Shown in pieces: positions 20,274 to 30,738 of a stretch of 51,019 nt of DNA. A program made the position numbers and the translations under genes. Where the stretch lies: NCBI GenBank assembly GCA_033297075.1, contig MU858286.1:1-51019 (forward strand), given 5' to 3'. The number at the start of each line of letters is the position of its first letter. The first letter of the stretch is position 1. Source of the DNA: Rhypophila decipiens. Taxonomy: Eukaryota > Ascomycota > Sordariomycetes > Sordariales > Naviculisporaceae. The notes under the pieces were generated by a model. That model made no database searches, was not told the DNA's origin, and saw nothing but the letters and a program-made list of their open reading frames with translations.

Positions 20274-21746
20274 ATGGCAAACCAAAAGTACTACATCAAG
20301 GACGCCATTCTCAAGGCTGCACCGCATCACGAGTCCTTTGAGAAGCTGTGGGAGACCAAATGGAAGGAGCCTGTTTGTCTCGTCTAAACCACAATTGTTT
20401 GCCCCTGCGTTCTGACTCAGTCGAGTATTTAGTGCTCCCAGGGCATCTATCCCTTCATGTTTGGCGATATCGCCGACTTCAAGCCCGTCGCGGAGTGCAT
20501 CATCAAGGTCTCTTGGTTCCCGTCCGACGAGCGCACAGAACCATCGCTAACACCTGCGATAGAAAGGTCTGAAGGAACCATACAACTGGGACGAGTACGC
20601 CGAGTGTTTCTTTCCCCAAGCCGAGCTCCTTTCCCAAGCCGCCCAGCGAGCCGAAGCCGCCGGCCGCATCGAGGACGCATGCCGGCTCTACCTGCGCAGC
20701 TCGGCCGTATACCGAATTGCTCGATTCCCAGCTCCACGGTCCGAGAAACAACGCGAGGCATGGAAAAAGGGAAAGGATGTCTTTTACAAGGGTGCTCGGT
20801 ACGACCTCTTCCCACAAATCAAGTCTGTTACTGCTACAGGCTAACTCGCAACAGGCTCATGACGTACCCCATAACGGAGCAAATAATCCCACACACGCAT
20901 CGACTCCCCCACGAAGGCGAATTCATCCCGATCAACATCCTCATCCCGACCTGCGCAAATGCTTCCTCCACCGTTCCGCTCCTAGTAATCTTCACCGGCC
21001 TAGACGGCTACCGCACCGAGCTCGCAGTCTGGCAGCGCGGATTCCTCGACAAGAACGTCGCGACAATCGTAGTCGAAATCCCAGGGACAGGCGACTCACC
21101 TGCTGATCCTTCGGATCCGACAAGCCCCGATCGTCAATGGTCGTCTCTTCTCGACTGGGTTTCTTCCTCCCCCGTCACGCAAGGCCGAGTCGATATTTCC
21201 AAGATCATAGTCTGGGGCTTCTCGACAGGCGGGTATTATTCCCTTCGCGCGGGCCATACACATGGTGATAGGCTCCTCGGGGCTGTGAGTCTGGGTGGTG
21301 GGGCTCATCACATGTTTGATACGGACTGGCTGGATAATGTCAACAAATTGGAGTATCCATTTGACTTGGCCAACACACTCGCGTACAAGTTCGGCTATGG
21401 TCGAAACGGGGACTCTGCCTCGGGACTGGAAGAGTTCAAACGTCAAGGCGCGAAGCTCTCCCTCCTCGAAGATGGGACATTGAAAAAGAGGACCAAAGCC
21501 AAGATGCTGGTCGTGAATGGCGGTATGGATGAGATATTTCCTATTGAGGACTTGTGGGTCGCAACAGATACGAGTGGACCGAGGGGGACCGGGAATGAGA
21601 TTGTCGGACGGGTTGTCAAGGAGAAGAAGCATATGGGTGAGCCGGAGAGTTTCTTTATTATTCTGGAGTGGATCCATGGCTTGTTTGGACTTGATGGGGA
21701 TGTTGTGCATCATTTGAGGATGCTTAGGCCCAAGGGGAGGCTGTGA
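20274..21746 (+). CDS. Ayg1-like alpha/beta hydrolase, 430 aa
   Basis: Predicted as join(20274..20372, 20442..20507, 20563..20798, 20855..21746); every junction keeps phase. The product aligns by eye along its length with Aspergillus fumigatus Ayg1, the heptaketide hydrolase that shortens a polyketide by C-C bond cleavage in DHN-melanin synthesis. Matching words are YPFMFGDIADF, LRSSAVYRIARFPAPRSEKQ, FTGLDGYRTELAVWQ, IPGTGDSPADPSDPTSPDRQ and HMGEPESFFIILEWI. The triad is Ser257 (GFSTGGY), Asp359 (NGGMDEIFP) and His393 (KKHMG); the Ser falls at the same number as in Ayg1. The first intron has a weak donor (GTTTGT). No PKS or other melanin gene lies nearby, so it may act on a different polyketide. 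Confidence 0.88.
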
Positions 21747-22767
21747 ACTCGCACCTGGTTGGGCTTGTTTTTCTGGATACGAATACGCCGTAGAAGACTG
21801 ACATATTCAGATGTTAGATAGCTTGTGCCGAGGTCCGGTGATAGGAGTAGCATTCTGAGGTATCACCGCAGAAACATGGAGCAGTTTGAGAGTCATCGCT
21901 GGATGAGAGTTGTAAGTGTTTGGAGAGTACGTTTATCTTTTATCTTAGCACACGTGATAGTCAAGCTGGAGATGAAGCGATCTGCCAAATTGCTTGAACA
22001 CTGTGTAAGCTCAACAGCTGGTCGATTACCGCGGGAACTGTAAATACCTAATTCCACTACGCTACGGCTCACCTTGTATCAATGTACTTGGGCTGTGTGC
22101 GCCATGCGGTGGTTAATGAAGTTCCATTTCAAATCAAAGGGCGGTTGGATCAAGGTGAAATGGTCTTCCGAGCCTTGAGCTCGAAATGAATCATGATGAA
22201 CGGTTGTGAGTAATGGCCCTGACAGATAAAGTTAGGAAGGAGCTCCTCTGATGCCCTCAGGCGAAATTGGAATCTCAATGCACCGATGTGTCAGTAATGC
22301 TGATCATATTGAGACAAGGTTCTTGAAAGAAAGGATTGGGGCAAGTGCGAATGATCCATCCACAAAACCGAGCCTCGGTACCAGATTACCCAGTCATGAT
22401 GGCCCAAGACCATGATGGATGAATCAGGTGCTCCTGGAGCACAAAGACTCTTATTCCTTCCATTTTATCAGATTCCCTGATGAATCCACGCGGCAATGAC
22501 ACACCTGTGTTGGAGCCCGTCATATGCGAATGATGCGATGAAGCCTCAATGGATTTGTCACGTCGGCATATGTTCGGATATGAAAGGCACCTTCCCCCCA
22601 TCGTGCATTCACCTGCACCCCGTCCTTCGTGAAATCAACAGTACATCTACGTCATCTTCAACCTTTCAAGGTCATCTTGAGCAAACCCATCTTTTATCGC
22701 CCACAACGGATATCCATTCATAACTTCATTGTCCACCTTCATATTAATTACTCGCGCCTTTTCCGTC
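21747..22767. other. Intergenic, presumed Argonaute promoter
   Basis: 1.0 kb with no credible gene. Short frames around 21825-22043 and 22386-22601 have no recognisable features. The right part (~22680-22767) reads as the Argonaute leader. Confidence 0.5.
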
Positions 22768-25700
22768 ATGGCTAAACAGAACGAGAACAAGAAGAACAAG
22801 GGGAAGAATAGGAACCAGGGCGGCTTTTTCGGCAACCAGGCCAACGCCAGCAGGGGCAACAGTAGCAATACACCTTCGGGCCCATCGGCAACAACTCAAG
22901 GCACTCCCGCTCTCAATCCTCCCCCAAAACCTCTGACAAGCAAAGAAATTGAGGATAAAACCATCGAAGAAAACAAGAAGCTCATCAAGATCAAGAAGTC
23001 AGACCTACTCCCCCCTCGCCTCGGATACAATTATAGGGGCACGCAGACGACACTCATAACAAACTGTTTCCAACTCCACCTAGCTGATCTCCCGACATTG
23101 TACCGCTATCATGTCGATGTAAAGAGACAACAGGACAAGGCGCCGGTTAAAGCAATGACGAAAGAGTTGGGCACCACGACTCCAGAATCCGCAGATCCCG
23201 AAACTGAGCCTACAACCACGACACAGGACACAACCCAGGATCCGAACGCCACTCAGGACCGGAACGAAAACCAGGGTCAGAAAGGCACTGCCGGCGGAGA
23301 CGATGTGGATCCATTTGCTCATCCCAAGGGTGCCAAACTTGAGCATATCCTGTATCATTTTCTCAACAGCAACAACGCCTTCCGCGAGGCTATTCCGTTA
23401 GGCAACATAGCATCAGACTTCGCTGCAACCATCATCAGCACAAGGATGCTCACGGACTCCGAGCGAACTTCCATCATCGAATACCGTGGGCAGAAATCCA
23501 AGTATAGAACAGACAGGTATTCAGTCAACCTCCGCCCGACCAACACGATATCATCAAAAGATACTGTCCATTTCCTCGAGGCGTTACACATCCGCTCACC
23601 CCGGAGGCTGTGAAGCAAAATCTGGAAATGATTCAGGCGCATAACATCCTTCACCGGGGCAAAGCGAAGTGGAAGTCTTTTAATATTCTTGCCCACCAAC
23701 CACCAACCTGCATTATCATCGGTCACAAGACATACAAGATTCCATCTGACGACGAACAAAAAAGGTTCAAGTTTGATACCGGAGTAATAGCTATTCCGGG
23801 GTTCGTCTCCAGTATCAGACCAGCAGCAGGGAGATTCTTGTCCAATATTCAGGGTACGACGGGCCTCTTCTACAAGGCCGGCGAACTAAGTCAGCTCATG
23901 ATTGATTTTTGTGGCACAAAGCCGGATGCGAAGAACCTCAAGGAGTTCCACGATTTCGTCAAAGGAGTCAAGGTTCGCCTAACCTATCGAGACGAGAAGG
24001 ACGGCCGAGGCAAAAAAGTCTGGGCGATTAAGACCATCAGCGGTTTGGCTCAGAAGAATGATGGGAAACAATCGGTTCCGCCGCAGCTTGATAGCAAAGG
24101 CAAGCCGATCAAGGCATTGTACCCACCCCTAGAATTCACAGTTGGGGCGCCTGTTCTTGGAGCAAAATGCAACCAGATAAAGCTCTTTCGCCACGAGGGC
24201 AAGAAGGTCGCCGAGGAGCTCAAGGGCAAACTGTTATCCGTCTATGAACATATCAAAGAGAGTAAGTCGCCGGCCCTGATTACTCAAGTGCACAGGTCTT
24301 TTACTGACTACTTCATCTCAAGAGTACGGCGACAAGGCAAAGTCGGATGACTTTGCTATCAACGTCGGCACGAGGCTTCGGCCCGAGTATGTCCCCATGG
24401 CCTGTTGCGACGTAATTGCAGGCCAGACCTATCGGGCGACTCTTACCAGTACTGAGGTCGCTAAAATGATTGAACTCGCGCGGGAAACGCCGAAGCAGAA
24501 CACGGACATGATCTCGAAAGATGCGGCAGACGTACTGGCATTCGATGAGCAGACAACAATCACGATTCCCGACAAAACCCTCCTCACAGTGGCTGCCTGG
24601 AAGCTTCCCTCATGCATCGTGCTGTTTGGCCAGCAGCAAGTGGCCAAATCTCACCGTTGGAATATGAAAAACATTGTGAAGTATACTGCAGCAGGAAGGT
24701 TGGCTGCGGATAAGTGGGGGATTCTCGTTATCCAAGGCAAGGCCGTCGACCAAGTGAAGGTCGATACTACGGTGAAACTGATAAAAGAAAAGTTGAGGGA
24801 CAGGGGTGTTCTAAAAACCGCGACCTATACCCACATATGTCAGGATGTCTCGCGCGCTGAGGTGGACGACTACGACAAGATGAAGGCTGCGTTGGAGGGC
24901 CGGAGACTCTGGTTCGTGTTTGTACCCGCCGACTTTTCCCTCGACGAGTACAAGACACTGAAACAAATGGCCGATGTTCAACTTGGTATCCATACTTGCT
25001 GCATGAACATGTCGAAGAACACAGACAACCCACAGTACTGCGACAATGTCCTGCTCAAGGCCAATCTCAAATGTGGAGGAGTAAAGCAGACGGTCAAGCT
25101 GCCAGATATGAGAATCATCGACTTTAACACGACAATGGCTGTGGGTCTGGATGTCACTCATCCTGCTCCCGGTGCGCAGGGAGAACAGAGCATCGCCGCG
25201 ATGGTGGCCAGCATCGATTCCCAACTGGGTCAGGGGCCGGCGACCATGGCGCAACAAACGTATAGTAAGGATGAGGTCGTGTTTCACGAGCAGGGAATCA
25301 AAGACCTTCTAGAGCCTCATCTCGGGAGGTGGAAGACCGCGTACCCAAAAGAGGTGTTGCCTCAACAAATTTTGGTCTACAGAGATGGCGTCTCTGAAGG
25401 ACAGTATCGGCAAGTGGTGGAGTATGAATACGAGCATATGAAAAAGGTCTGCAAGGAGGTTTACAAGAGATCTATGAAGAGCCTGCCTAGAATCACCATT
25501 GTGATTGTCGGGAAACGCCACCACATGCGATTCTTCAAGAAAATTGACCAGCTCGACATTGAGAATCCCGAACCCGGCACGGTAGTCGATCGGGAAGTCA
25601 CTAGCCAGTACCTGTGGGAATTCTACCTGCAGCCACATGAACCTATTCAGAGCACAGCTCGTCCAGCCCAATACGTTGTCGTTGTCAATGACATCTTCTC

Positions 25701-25929
25701 CAATATGCGCATGAACCTTGCTTCGTTTGCTTCGCCAGGGTACAAAAACGGCTCCGAGGTGCTCATCGACGTTACTCACAGGTTGTCTTACACCATGGGC
25801 CGGGCGACCAGCGCCATCGGCGTCTGCACACCAGCCTTCCTGGCGGACAAGGCCTGTGATCGAGCAAGATTCTATGGGCCGAAACCAAAGGTCCACTTCT
25901 CTATGAAGGACAAAATGTTCTACATCTAG
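22768..25929 (+). CDS. Argonaute (QDE-2/Ago-like) with an apparent frameshift
   Basis: ATG at 22768; one intron 24262..24322 (GTAAGT...AAG), giving KEKYGDKAK across the junction. The product (~1030 aa) has a Gly/Asn-rich start, the N domain, a low-complexity Thr/Gln insert at residues ~134-180, L1, PAZ, MID and PIWI. In PIWI the catalytic residues are Asp in VGLDVTHP, Asp in LVYRDGVSEGQ and Asp in FLADKACDRARFY, where animal AGO2 has His807. Slicer activity looks possible. The MID 5'-phosphate pocket reads GIHTCCM where most Argonautes have TQC. Near 23580-23590 the frame jumps: VHFLEALH continues only in another frame as GVTHPLTPEAVKQN. No intron explains it, so this is a lesion or a sequence error. 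Fungal Argonautes act in quelling and small-RNA silencing. Confidence 0.88.
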
Positions 25930-26190
25930 CGCTCTCTGCCGATTTCCCAATAATTATTCCTGGGATGGTCTTTTTACTCTTACTGGGCAGCGATATTAGG
26001 TACCCCTTTCTTTCCTTTGACTTTCTGTTTTTTTGGCAGTCTCGTAGTTAGTCGCTATTACCTCATGTTTAGATAGCCAAACCCGTAGCCGAATGACCGA
26101 ATCTCAATTAAGCGGGAATTGCCATCACAAAATCTGTCGCAGCAGTGACTACTCTCGTATACAGCCACTGGTCCAATTTGACTTTGTCAA

Positions 26191-26690
26191 GGTATTTATT
26201 GCAGCGAGTCAAGGCATTTATTCGAGACAGTGGTCGCATTTATTCCAGACACTCAACGCATTTATTCCAGACAGTCAAGGCCTCTATTCTAGCCAGTCAT
26301 GGCCTCTATTCTATTCGAGTCAATGGATTTATTCTAGCCAGTCAGAGCATTTATTCGAGCCAGTCAAGGTATTTATTCAAGACGGTTAAGGGATTTATTC
26401 TAGCTGGTTCGAGCGTCCATTCCAATCAAGGTGTTTATTCTGGGCAGTTAGGGGATTGATTTCAGATAGCCAAAGCCTCTATTCTAACCCAGTCAAGGCA
26501 TTTGTTCTAGCCAGTCAGAGCATTTATTCCAGCTAGTCAAGGTATTTATTCGAGACAGTTAAGGCATTTATTCCAGCTTGTCAAAGCATTTATTCCTGCC
26601 AATTAAAGTATCTGTTCGAGCTAATCAACGCATATATTCTATTCAAACCAGTCCAGGTATTTATTCGAGCTAGTTAGCGGATCTGTTCCG
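26191..26690. repeat. Minisatellite, ~22-bp unit, about 22 copies
   Basis: A degenerate tandem array with consensus close to GCATTTATTC.AGCCAGTCAAG (22 bp). It starts 262 bp after the Argonaute stop. Units differ by substitutions and 1-6 bp indels; the TTTATTC core and the CAGTCAA core are most conserved. Spacing rules out CRISPR (there are no spacers). Open frames crossing it are artefacts of repeat length. Confidence 0.85.
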
Positions 26691-26703
26691 TAAGAGTATT
26701 ACC

Positions 26704-26765
26704 TATATACAAGACGACTGGTGCCCGTATACAAGGAGACTGGTGCCTGTATATTAGGCGCCTTT
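26704..26765. repeat. Short tandem repeat, ~23-bp unit
   Basis: Two to three imperfect copies of GTATACAAGGAGACTGGTGCC directly after the minisatellite, with a different unit sequence. Confidence 0.6.
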
Positions 26766-27460
26766 GTTATTTGTGCTACGGCAAGACTCTTGCTTCTTGC
26801 AAAACCAACAGACCAATCTTGACCAAGCCCGCTGGGTTTGGTGAACAATTCTCGACAAAGGTACGGTCACCACTCTCAGACACCCGCTGCCATGATTCGT
26901 TCTATTCATATCAGACACTCACTTCTCTTATAGTCTCAGCACTCTTGTACACATAATACACTGTTAACCACTCAGGCTCATTACTTACACTTATATATCT
27001 CATTTTACTGCTGTTGTACCCTCATGGCGCGCGGTTATCGACCAGTTACTGAGATTACACAGTCTTCAAACAAGTCGGCGGATTGCTGGATCTCTCCGAG
27101 TCGCTCAACTATCACTTGTGCTAAGCTGAAAGATTAACGTTTGCCAAACCGATGGGGAGATATCTGTAGATTCGTCTATGAAATCTGTCTGACTCATTGG
27201 GACCATTGCAGGGCATTATGTATGGCCAAGCTGATGTGCTGCACCTGCTGATGCCTGGAAGTGGCTACAAGGAGCCAATTTAGCCTTTGCACCACTACAA
27301 CATGTTCCATATTGTGGGAACAAACGCAACACCACAACCCCCACCACACTCTACCTATCACAACGACCTGCGCTACACCACATAGGGACCAACAGTGGGA
27401 TGTTGGTTGTTTTCCTTGCTTTGGCTATGCAGCGTGGGTGAGCCACTGCAGTCATGATGA

Positions 27461-27505
27461 CATCGGTGCTGCACTGCTGGTCAACAGCAGTGTGCAGCAC
27501 CGATG
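27461..27505. repeat. Long imperfect hairpin
   Basis: CATCGGTGCTGCACTGCTG (27461-27479) pairs with 27485-27505 across a 5-base loop; the only defect is a 2-base bulge. It could be a foldback transposon end or an RNA hairpin. Nothing recognisable is encoded. Confidence 0.7.
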
Positions 27506-27523
27506 GCCTACTATATGTAGGCC
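27505..27523. repeat. Second palindrome next to the hairpin
   Basis: GGCCTAC-TATAT-GTAGGCC, a perfect 7-bp-arm inverted repeat abutting the previous hairpin. Confidence 0.7.
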
Positions 27524-27697
27524 AGTAGGTAGCAGGTCCATAGACACACTAGATTGAAGAATACCAACCAACCTAACGATCAGATTCACCAGAGCCCAAG
27601 AGGACTCTGTTGATATTGATCACCAGTGCAACCAACAATTACCTTACACCCAATTTACTTATCAAGCTAAGCCCTTCAGGTCTTTTCCCCTGCGAGG

Positions 27698-27984
27698 ATG
27701 TCCAGGTTCTCAAACAACAACGGAAACCCAAGCCCGGGTACCAACGGGACCTCAAACACGAGCACAGGGACAAGAACAACACATACGTACAACGAGGATA
27801 CCGACCCAGATAAAGACCTCTGGGAATGGATAGATATCCACGCCGTCATGACCACAAATGTCCTGGCTTCCGAGTCTGGCGGAGCTTCCTCGGTAAGTCA
27901 GAATATTTCTTAAAGGGGATAACCGCCCACTCTCGATACAATCTCCTCGGGGCTAAACCTATTCAGGATGGTATTAGCAGTTAA
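27698..27984 (+). CDS. Possible small or truncated gene, ~70 aa
   Basis: ATG at 27698 opens a 65-codon exon, Asn/Thr/Gly-rich and then acidic (EDTDPDKDLWEWIDIH), ending at a good donor (TCG|GTAAGT, 27893). An acceptor at 27965-27966 would add only DGISS before a stop. The exon may be the 5' end of a gene whose remainder is lost, or a very small gene. No family is recognised. Confidence 0.25.
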
Positions 27985-29686
27985 TAAGCTAATAAAAAGA
28001 CCAGATCTAAACCAGTTTCCAACAGTACTTCCAAGGCCATAGAAGTTGGGTTGTATATAATGGACTGAAACTGCCTAACTGGGTTTCGCCTTGATCCTAT
28101 TGCATCGAGAGCATGCGGTGGAGAAGAAACTCATGATCATGCTGGTGATACATTACGGGGCTGTGAGATCGGGCCGGTTTAGTCGTGCCTTGACCTCCTC
28201 TGATACAGCGCAGCTATTTCAGATGAACTCATTTTGGAGGATATCCTCCGAGTCATTTGCTAATACTGCATATCACCAAACTTGACCATTTTCACTTTCC
28301 TTAGCTGGAAGATGATTGATTGGCGTGCGTCATGGCCCGCTCATATTCTGAAGCTCAAAGGTTATCGCAGGTGGGGTGGATAAAAGAAGTCTGAATGCCG
28401 AACGTACGACTAAGAACGCCAGAGCCGGATTCCCATGTCGAAGCACATTTCTCGTGGAATGCTCTCTTTATCCAGCCCAGCTCTCATCCCAGTCATACTA
28501 GCATTAGACGCCTAACCCCGTTATTTTAGGCACGTAATTATACATCGGCATGTCTCGAATGGGTAAGTCCGCTCCAGAATCATGAGTAAGCAGAAAATGG
28601 TAACGTTATGTCATTTTAAAACCTCGTACCTTTTTGCAGTGGATCCGCCTGTTCCGTATTCAACACCAGCTTTCATTTTTAAAGGCCAATCACAAGCACA
28701 ACGTATTATTCAGGATCTCGTAAACCTAGCCAACACTTGGCACTGGGCTTGGCACTGGTTGGTCATCCCATACCTAGTTATCCTCCTGAATGAGTAGTAA
28801 TACACCTTCATGGCCCGACGAAACGCCTTAGGTTAAGGGTCCACGGATCAGCAGCTGTGATCCCAAATTCATGATACTCTGGCGAGGCCTATGAGGCTTC
28901 AAATACCCAACAACTTTATGTTCATATGTAAGTAATGATCGCTTCGATTCATTTATACCAATTTCCCCGAGACACTTAGCCTTTTTGAAGGTCCGGGCAT
29001 AAAAGCTCCAGAGAACATGCTTCCATATGAGTAAACCGTATCGAGATAGCAAATCTGGCTTACCTTATGTTTGAAGAATGGACATCCAGCCAATGTTCTG
29101 CTCCTCATACTGCGCTTGGAAACATATGTCTTTCTTGTTAGACCCTAGAGCCGACTTGATATGGTTATGTCGCTATCTGACGGTTATCTGGTGAGTAAGT
29201 CGATCCCTTTCCTCCTAGGCCCTTTACCCCTCGGACGGTTGGTTTCCAAACCAACAGTCTGCATGTTGGGGTAGCGTGATGTCAAGGCATACATACTGTT
29301 GGTAGGATTGCCCTTCTAGGTGCACATATTAAATGTGATGGTATGCTGGATCATTGACTGTACACCAAGCCACCAACTCTTTTGTACCTTTGTACTATAT
29401 AGCGACGCCCCCAGCAAACCTATCTTGACACCTCCTCTGAAATTGACTACCGCCCATATTTTCTTTCACGTCCCCGGCTATCTTCAGTACCGTAATTAGT
29501 GTATTTCCTGCCAAGATCCGTACAATGACAATTGTACGGATAGGTATCCGGTATAAATGGCTCTGGTCTTGATATCTGTTAACACCAGGAAAATGGTCTC
29601 CATCGATCGTGTTTCAGACATTCCAAGTAACAAAGCGACACATATTACGTCACCTGTGATCTAGGTTGTTGCTTCGCTCCGTTGCA
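27985..29686. other. 1.7-kb gene-poor region
   Basis: AT-rich with short frames at 28091-28285, 28582-28797 and 28828-29052, none with a recognisable domain. A short perfect palindrome (GTTGGTTTCCAAACCAAC) lies near 29239-29256. I see no gene. Confidence 0.45.
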
Positions 29687-30607
29687 ATGCCGCGACTGAC
29701 GGACACTGCGGCCATTCAGTACCATGATTCCGACACCAGAGTAGTCGTGAGTGTGCGGCCTCGATGCTGTTTTTTACCTCCCCAAATTCTTCCAGCCACC
29801 CAACAAGCCAGTTCGCATGTTATGATTTACTGATTTCATATTTTTTACCTGCACAGCTTGAATGGTGCCGTGAGCGCCCGTCTCGTCAGCCATCTGGAGC
29901 GCTCCTTCATCATTGAAGCAACGCTTGATCTACATAAAGGCGCGGCCTTCTTTGGTACAAAGCCGCCACTGCACTTTCACGTCCAAGAGGAATACATTGA
30001 AGCAACCCAAGGAAAGATTGTCTTGGAGATTGATGGGGTCGAGAAAGTCCTGACTCCGACTCATGGGCGAGTCACCATTCCCCCGTACCTGCACCATCGC
30101 TCCTTTCCCGCTCCACTATCAGCTCAAGGAGAAGGACCCGATAATCACATTGTCAAATTCCTTCTTTCTGGTGAGAAGAAAAGCGCCACTCAAGGCGGGG
30201 GCGGATTTGAACCGAACGCCGTGTTCTTTGAGAATTGGTATAAATACCAGGATGAAATCGTTATCCATGGCGGAAAAGTTGACTTGATCCAGGTACTTTG
30301 TGTAAGTTCCCTCTACCGGTGTTTATGTTTCGTCGTGTTGCGTCTTCTGGCCTTTAACTGATGATACTTGCGGCCTACACAGACCTTTGACGCTGGCGGG
30401 ACGTATGTTTCGTTCCCTTGGTGGGTTCCGATGGGAAAGACCGTATCAATTGTCCTTGGCATTGTGGTAGGCCGATGGATTGGAAGTGGACTGTTGGGCT
30501 ATCAACCTCTCCACCGCTAGTGGACCACGGACTGGGAGTTGGCCTGTCAGAAGATGTAATTATCTGTCTTCCAACGGCGATTTGCCGACCGGTCAAAGGC
30601 GCAGTAG
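29687..30607 (+). pseudogene. Cupin-fold protein pseudogene
   Basis: Exon 1 (ATG 29687, PRLTDTAAIQYHDSDTRVV) is followed by an intron and a main exon from ~29856 with cupin words (PPLHFHVQEEYIEATQGK, VLTPTHGRVTIPPYLHHRSF). A second intron, 30302..30382 (GTAAGT...CAG), leads to TFDAGGTYVSFPWWVP and a hydrophobic segment (TVSIVLGIVVGRWIG). Damage: the first junction is out of phase by one base with the available GT/AG sites. A TAG stop at 30518 interrupts the frame before WTTDWELACQKM. A TAA follows at 30557, and the original end is probably the TAG at 30605. Histidines of the metal-binding cupin motif (HFHV, Glu) are present. Two stops plus a bad junction make sequencing error unlikely. Confidence 0.75.
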
Positions 30608-30738
30608 ATACTTTTCACGAGACGCAAGTTTATTGCTTGAAGGGAAGTTGAGGTGGAGTTATTGATACGCCATATCCTTGAATATTTGGACTGTGCAATG
30701 TTTCTTTCCGTTCCATAATCAACTTGATGTGACTGGTG

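Noticed and set aside
26093..26459. Open frames across the minisatellite
   Set aside because: The 22-bp unit happens to leave frames open for a few copies; the predicted peptides are just the translated repeat.
26191..26690. CRISPR-like array
   Set aside because: Units are contiguous and degenerate with no unique spacers, and the genome is fungal.
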